Assembly (NCBI GenBank): GCA_002483085.1
Contig: DLHF01000020.1
Span: forward strand, 41,380 to 86,707
Direction of reading: 5' to 3'
Length of the DNA stretch: 45,328 nt
From: Ignavibacteria bacterium UBA7675
GTDB taxonomy: Bacteria > Bacteroidota > Ignavibacteria > Kapaibacteriales > UB7675
Part shown: positions 42,026 to 45,328 of the stretch, in pieces
Numbering within the stretch: position 1 is the first letter of the stretch
How the letters are laid out: every line of letters begins with the position of its first letter
Position numbers and translations under genes: made by a program
Notes under the pieces: generated by a model
Told to the model about the DNA's origin: nothing
Database searches by the model: none
What the model saw: only the letters and a program-made list of their open reading frames with translations

Positions 42026-42616
42026 ATGAAATTTCGCAGGACGAGCTATGAAAGCCATGCAGATGAAGACCTGATGCGACTTATTGCACAGGGGACGTCC
42101 GGCGCGTTCGATGTACTGTACGAACGCTATGCCCGCAGGCTGCTGTATTATTTTTACCGCATGCTCGGGCAGGACGAAGAGAAGGCCCAGGATTTTTTGC
42201 ACGATCTGTTTCTCAAAATTGTAGAACGCCCACATCTGTTCTCGGCAGAGCGGCGGTTTTCTACTTGGGTGTTCTCCGTGGCACATAATATGTGCAAAAA
42301 TGAATATCGACGCTTGCAGGTTCGCCGCACCGAGCCTCTCGATATCGACGACCTGCCAATGCACAGCGATCCTCTCCCGGAAACCATAGACAGAAAAGCT
42401 TTTGCAGCGATGCTCGATGTCGAGCTGGAAGAGCTTAGCGAGGAACATCGCACAGTATTTTTGCTGCGTTACCGCGAGAATTTTTCTCTGCGCGAAATTA
42501 GCGATGTGTTGCAATGCCCCGAAGGTACAGTGAAGTCACGGTTGTTCTACGCGCTGCGCAGGCTTGCCGTGCGGCTGAAATCATTCAATCCTCACGACTC
42601 AGGAATATGTTTATGA
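42026..42616 (+). CDS. ECF-type RNA polymerase sigma factor
   Basis: A 196-residue sigma70-family ECF factor. Region 2 includes AFDVLYERYARRLLYYFYRMLGQ, with the -10 binding part in QDFLHDLFLKIVERP and FSTWVFSVAHNMCKNEYRR. Region 4 is LSEEHRTVFLLRYRENFSLREISDVLQCPEGTVKSRLFYALRRL (shown in parts), with a helix-turn-helix for the -35. GGGAGAGG lies just before the ATG. Its TGA overlaps the next ATG by four bases, so the anti-sigma is coupled to it. Target promoters unknown; it may control envelope or secretion genes. Confidence 0.92.
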   Translation: MKFRRTSYESHADEDLMRLIAQGTSGAFDVLYERYARRLLYYFYRMLGQDEEKAQDFLHDLFLKIVERPHLFSAERRFSTWVFSVAHNMCKNEYRRLQVRRTEPLDIDDLPMHSDPLPETIDRKAFAAMLDVELEELSEEHRTVFLLRYRENFSLREISDVLQCPEGTVKSRLFYALRRLAVRLKSFNPHDSGICL

Positions 42617-43350
42617 AGTATTGCGACCCCATATCCGACGATGTCGAAGCCCTTGCTTCGCGGAAGGCTTTTGGCGAACTGACGCAGGATGAACGCTTGG
42701 CAGTGCTGCGCGTACTCGGATCGGCAGACGCTTACACGAGCATGCGCTCGATGGTGCTGAAAGTGCGTGCTGAGTTTACTGTGGATATTCCGCGCCTGGA
42801 ACCTCGTAGTTCATCGCGCGATAGTTTGCGCCGTATGGTAGAAGGGCGTGCACAACAACAGCGCAGTATTCCTTTGGTTGACAGATGCAAAGCCGCGATT
42901 AGCCGCCGTATTCCGGTTCCTTACTCTATTGCCGCAGTGGTTGCTGCCATTGCTGTGACGCTGCTTCTGCACAGCCCGTCCGAACAGTCCACCCCAGCTC
43001 AGAAAATCGTGTATGTCGAGCGACCTGTCGCTGTGCCGCAACCCGTTGCACATCAGGCATCTGAGCAACAGGTACAGCCCGGAACTGATAGCATCCTGCA
43101 CAAAACACTTCACCACGTTCGGAAGAGCGTGGAAGCTCGCTCGGTGAGTGCTGTTATACGCGATACCGCGCGGGAGGCCGTTGCTGCGGTTGTTCGCAAT
43201 GTATCGGCAACACTGCCCGGTTCTTTGCACAATGAATTTGTTGGCTTGGGGAATCTACGTCATCTTCGCGTGCAGCCCAAAGGCCGAACACTGGCCGAAG
43301 ATAGTTCGCTCTCGCGGTTTGCGCGCCCGTTCTCCGATGATACGCTGTAA
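42613..43350 (+). CDS. Putative anti-sigma factor, single-pass membrane protein
   Basis: A 245-residue protein. The first 70 residues (LASRKAFGELTQDERLAVLRVLGSADAY) resemble the helical cytoplasmic domain that binds sigma factors. A membrane helix lies around residues 100-116 (SIAAVVAAIAVTLLL). A Pro/Gln/Val-rich periplasmic region follows. No zinc-binding HxxxCxxC is present, so it is not a ZAS-type factor. The role is inferred from ATGA overlap with the sigma gene. It ends exactly where the convergent GH44 gene ends (no gap). Confidence 0.7.
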   Translation: MKYCDPISDDVEALASRKAFGELTQDERLAVLRVLGSADAYTSMRSMVLKVRAEFTVDIPRLEPRSSSRDSLRRMVEGRAQQQRSIPLVDRCKAAISRRIPVPYSIAAVVAAIAVTLLLHSPSEQSTPAQKIVYVERPVAVPQPVAHQASEQQVQPGTDSILHKTLHHVRKSVEARSVSAVIRDTAREAVAAVVRNVSATLPGSLHNEFVGLGNLRHLRVQPKGRTLAEDSSLSRFARPFSDDTL

Positions 43351-45171
43351 TTAGCGGAGAATGACGACTTTTCTGCTCTGCGCCGCAATGCCACACGATA
43401 GGCCGACCATGTAAGCGCCAGAGCTCAGAGAAATGCTGCATCTGCCCCGAGGCGCTGCCAGCGTTTGTGTGTACACCGTGCGACCCGCGATGTCCGTAAC
43501 AGTGAGTACGGCTTCCAACGGTATTGCATAGCGCACGAGCAGCGCGCCGTTGTCGTTCGCTGCTATGAGCTCGATAGGAGTTCTGAGTTCTTCCACCGAT
43601 GTTGTCTGCACCGTAGGGAGCACTAAGTGATAGGCCGAAAGTGGCGCGAGTTGTACCGACAATGTTCCGGCCTGTAGCGTGCCGCTGAACTCTTCCTGTG
43701 TGATTTCCGGCCCGGCCTGATCGAACTTCCAGAGCGACGGCGCTCCGTACTGCCCACCGTCTATATCTACCATTGCAGTCACCGTTTGGCTGTAGTCCTT
43801 ATTGAGAAGAATAATGTGTAGCGAACTGTCCCCTTGTACAGAGGCATACACCGAAGTCGCTTCGTTGTTGGTTGTCTCAGTGCGGACAGCCATCGAACCA
43901 AAGGCCGAGCCGTTCCCGTCGTAATTTCTAAACAGCCTGTACGCGCTGGAAATATAGTCGTCCAGTGCGCCCCAGTGCGAGGCAAAGTACACGCCCATCC
44001 TGCCAAATATTCCCAGAGCATCTGCCTGTGCAATCCCGCCTGAAATGTGATGTGCAGCTCCATAATCGTATTCTGTCACCGCCAGCTTTGTGCCGGGGTA
44101 ATAGACCTCGGCTGAGTGCTGGAGTTTGTGGAGCATTGCTACCGGGCTGAACCATTGTCCGATCCAGCTTTCCTCCACGTATGACGAGTCCCACAGCGAG
44201 CGCGGCGCCTGCATACGGCGTATAGCCGCGTCCTGTGATATATCTCCGCTGTACACTCCCGCAGGTTCGGGATACCAGTGTATATCAAACACATCTATGA
44301 GCCTTGTGCCTGCTTGCTCGGAGGCGTGCCGCATGGAGTCGAGATACACATCGACAAACCACTTATACGATGCAGCGTATTCGTTCCAGTCGGGTGCGTC
44401 CTGAAGCGTGCGGTAAGCGTTGAATCCATACAGAGCCGGGCCAAATACCTCAGCATCAGGATCCATTGTTTTTATCGTGCGCGCCATGTCGATAGACTTT
44501 GCAATGAGGTTCTTTACTGTCATTGCCTCCGGCACAATGCGCGGATGCGTATATGTCCAAAGCGCAGGCTCGTTGTCCATCGAGTAGGCGCGGATGCCTG
44601 TTGCAGCCTGTGCCGTGCCATAGCGTGTGGTGAGGAAGTGCAGAAGTTCATCGGTGTACACAGTGCTGTCGTGTACATTCGGCGTTGTGCTGAGCTCCGC
44701 GTTCTTGCGGTTCACAATGCGCGCCCACCGCAGCGATGGTGCAGTTTCGGTTTCGAATACATCGCCGTTTTTGTCCGCTGCCACATAGCCCGCCATTGGC
44801 AGAGTTATCAGCGAGTACGCGCCCATTGCCAGCGATGTATCGTGGAAAGCGGTAAGCACAATTCCCGGTACTTCCGACTGATCGTCGGCAATGCCTGCGA
44901 GCCAGGGCAAATAGTTGTCGCTGCTGTGCTGCCAGTCGTTGCCCGCATTCGATGCGTTGTTTTCCCAGTTATAACCCGTCAGTCTGTTCCCGCCGATGCG
45001 CCGTGCTGTAACGCGCTCGTCCCGGTCGTCGGATTGCCCATTCGAGCCGTAAATATACGGGCTTATCGGCGTGCGGATTGCCGTGTTTACCGACATCTTG
45101 ACGGTGATCTGCGACGCTGCTTCGGAAGTAAACACAGCGCCGAGCAAAAGAGCGAACGCGATGTATTTCAT
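43351..45171 (-). CDS. Glycoside hydrolase family 44 protein with T9SS sorting domain
   Basis: A 606-residue secreted beta-glucanase. The signal peptide ends near residue 20. The GH44 catalytic domain (about 25-520) has RRIGGNRLTGYNWENNASNAG, then SMDNEPALW with the acid/base Glu201. VFDIHWYPEP and AVTEYDYG follow, with nucleophile Glu367. The domain ends in a beta-sandwich. The last 75 residues are a T9SS type A-like sorting domain (VLTVTDIAGRTVYTQ ... GAYMVGLSCG). GH44 enzymes cut cellulose, xyloglucan or glucomannan. AAAGGA lies before the ATG. No glycan transporters are adjacent. Confidence 0.88.
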   Translation of the reverse strand: MKYIAFALLLGAVFTSEAASQITVKMSVNTAIRTPISPYIYGSNGQSDDRDERVTARRIGGNRLTGYNWENNASNAGNDWQHSSDNYLPWLAGIADDQSEVPGIVLTAFHDTSLAMGAYSLITLPMAGYVAADKNGDVFETETAPSLRWARIVNRKNAELSTTPNVHDSTVYTDELLHFLTTRYGTAQAATGIRAYSMDNEPALWTYTHPRIVPEAMTVKNLIAKSIDMARTIKTMDPDAEVFGPALYGFNAYRTLQDAPDWNEYAASYKWFVDVYLDSMRHASEQAGTRLIDVFDIHWYPEPAGVYSGDISQDAAIRRMQAPRSLWDSSYVEESWIGQWFSPVAMLHKLQHSAEVYYPGTKLAVTEYDYGAAHHISGGIAQADALGIFGRMGVYFASHWGALDDYISSAYRLFRNYDGNGSAFGSMAVRTETTNNEATSVYASVQGDSSLHIILLNKDYSQTVTAMVDIDGGQYGAPSLWKFDQAGPEITQEEFSGTLQAGTLSVQLAPLSAYHLVLPTVQTTSVEELRTPIELIAANDNGALLVRYAIPLEAVLTVTDIAGRTVYTQTLAAPRGRCSISLSSGAYMVGLSCGIAAQSRKVVILR

Positions 45172-45300
45172 TGTTGGGAATTCCTTTCCTGTTGTTCCAA
45201 TTTTTGTAGGTAGCGAGCATACCGAATATCAAATTCCTGTTTCGCCTCCCGATATTCAGTTGTGTGCCAGTACAGTTCTGCTTGTGTCAGCGGTAGAACT

Positions 45301-45312
45301 CTTATAATATAC
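45301..45312 (-). promoter_or_regulatory. GTATATTATAAG motif upstream of the GH44 gene
   Basis: Identical on the minus strand to 17270-17281. It lies about 130 bases before the GH44 start, a similar distance as at the envelope locus. The -35 side is cut by the window end. Confidence 0.35.
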
Positions 45313-45328
45313 ACCAGTTTGGACAGTT

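Noticed and set aside
1..45328. tRNA, rRNA, CRISPR arrays, transposases, phage genes
   Set aside because: None of their signatures was seen on reading the intergenic regions and proteins.

Overview
The window reads as a chromosomal segment of a Gram-negative bacterium of the Bacteroidota/Chlorobiota/Ignavibacteriota (FCB) assemblage, of intermediate GC content. The grounds are three proteins with C-terminal type IX secretion (T9SS) sorting domains, a DUF3098 protein, a gene preceded by the Bacteroidota promoter pattern TTTG-N19-TAnnTTTG, and several outer-membrane barrel proteins. Many genes also have good Shine-Dalgarno sites and dnaA has a sigma70-like TTGACA-N18-TAGAAT promoter, which fits a deep-branching lineage (Kapabacteria-like is my guess) better than classical Bacteroidia. 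Tryptophan 2,3-dioxygenase suggests oxygen is used.

Layout. 1-6045: purK, a GH18 protein, an HD hydrolase, an MGMT-family protein, then a PaaK/CapK-type adenylate-forming enzyme followed by a cytoplasmic BtuF-like protein. 6161-16251, almost all on the minus strand: a class II aaRS-like protein, a METTL25/RRNAD1-like methyltransferase, comF, a DUF4261-like membrane protein, yebC, tryptophan dioxygenase, a YgjP-type metallopeptidase, an RDD protein, and a MauE/DoxX protein translationally coupled to a fused homocysteine methyltransferase-MTHFR. The methyltransferase half of that fusion has lost all three zinc cysteines. 16848-24916, plus strand: a small Cys-rich secreted protein and then an envelope locus made of a 750-residue inner-membrane-anchored periplasmic protein, two outer-membrane barrel proteins and a VWA-OmpA protein. 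This locus is the best candidate for an undescribed system. 24953-30306, minus strand: an unknown membrane protein, a divergent aspartate kinase, DUF3098, an EamA transporter and dnaA. 30773-35579, plus strand: tatC, a polyprenyl diphosphate synthase, a Bax-inhibitor-1 protein, leucine dehydrogenase and nusB. 35801-45171: T9SS cargo (a cohesin/dockerin-like protein, a DUF2723-like soluble protein and a GH44 glycanase), a lipoprotein, DUF2071, kptA, comB, and an ECF sigma/anti-sigma pair.

A family of about 120-260 bp intergenic repeats occurs six times (1-53, 6051-6165, 16350-16556, 25726-25916, 33447-33696, 38757-39012) in both orientations and always between genes. It shares a left-end GCGCTTCgGtCTT block, a CTGCACCGCGCTGCAC core and a right-end GCGACCGGyGACAGCGA...CGCCCGTGCC block. 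Several spurious reading frames arise from it.

The parts work together loosely. Secreted glycan-active and binding proteins (GH44, cohesin/dockerin-like) need T9SS export, which the 17.4-24.9 kb envelope locus might serve. The sigma/anti-sigma pair directly follows a T9SS cargo gene. The remaining genes are housekeeping (purine, lysine-family, folate/methionine and branched-chain amino acid metabolism, replication initiation, Tat export, transcription antitermination). I saw no rRNA or tRNA genes, CRISPR arrays, transposases or phage genes.
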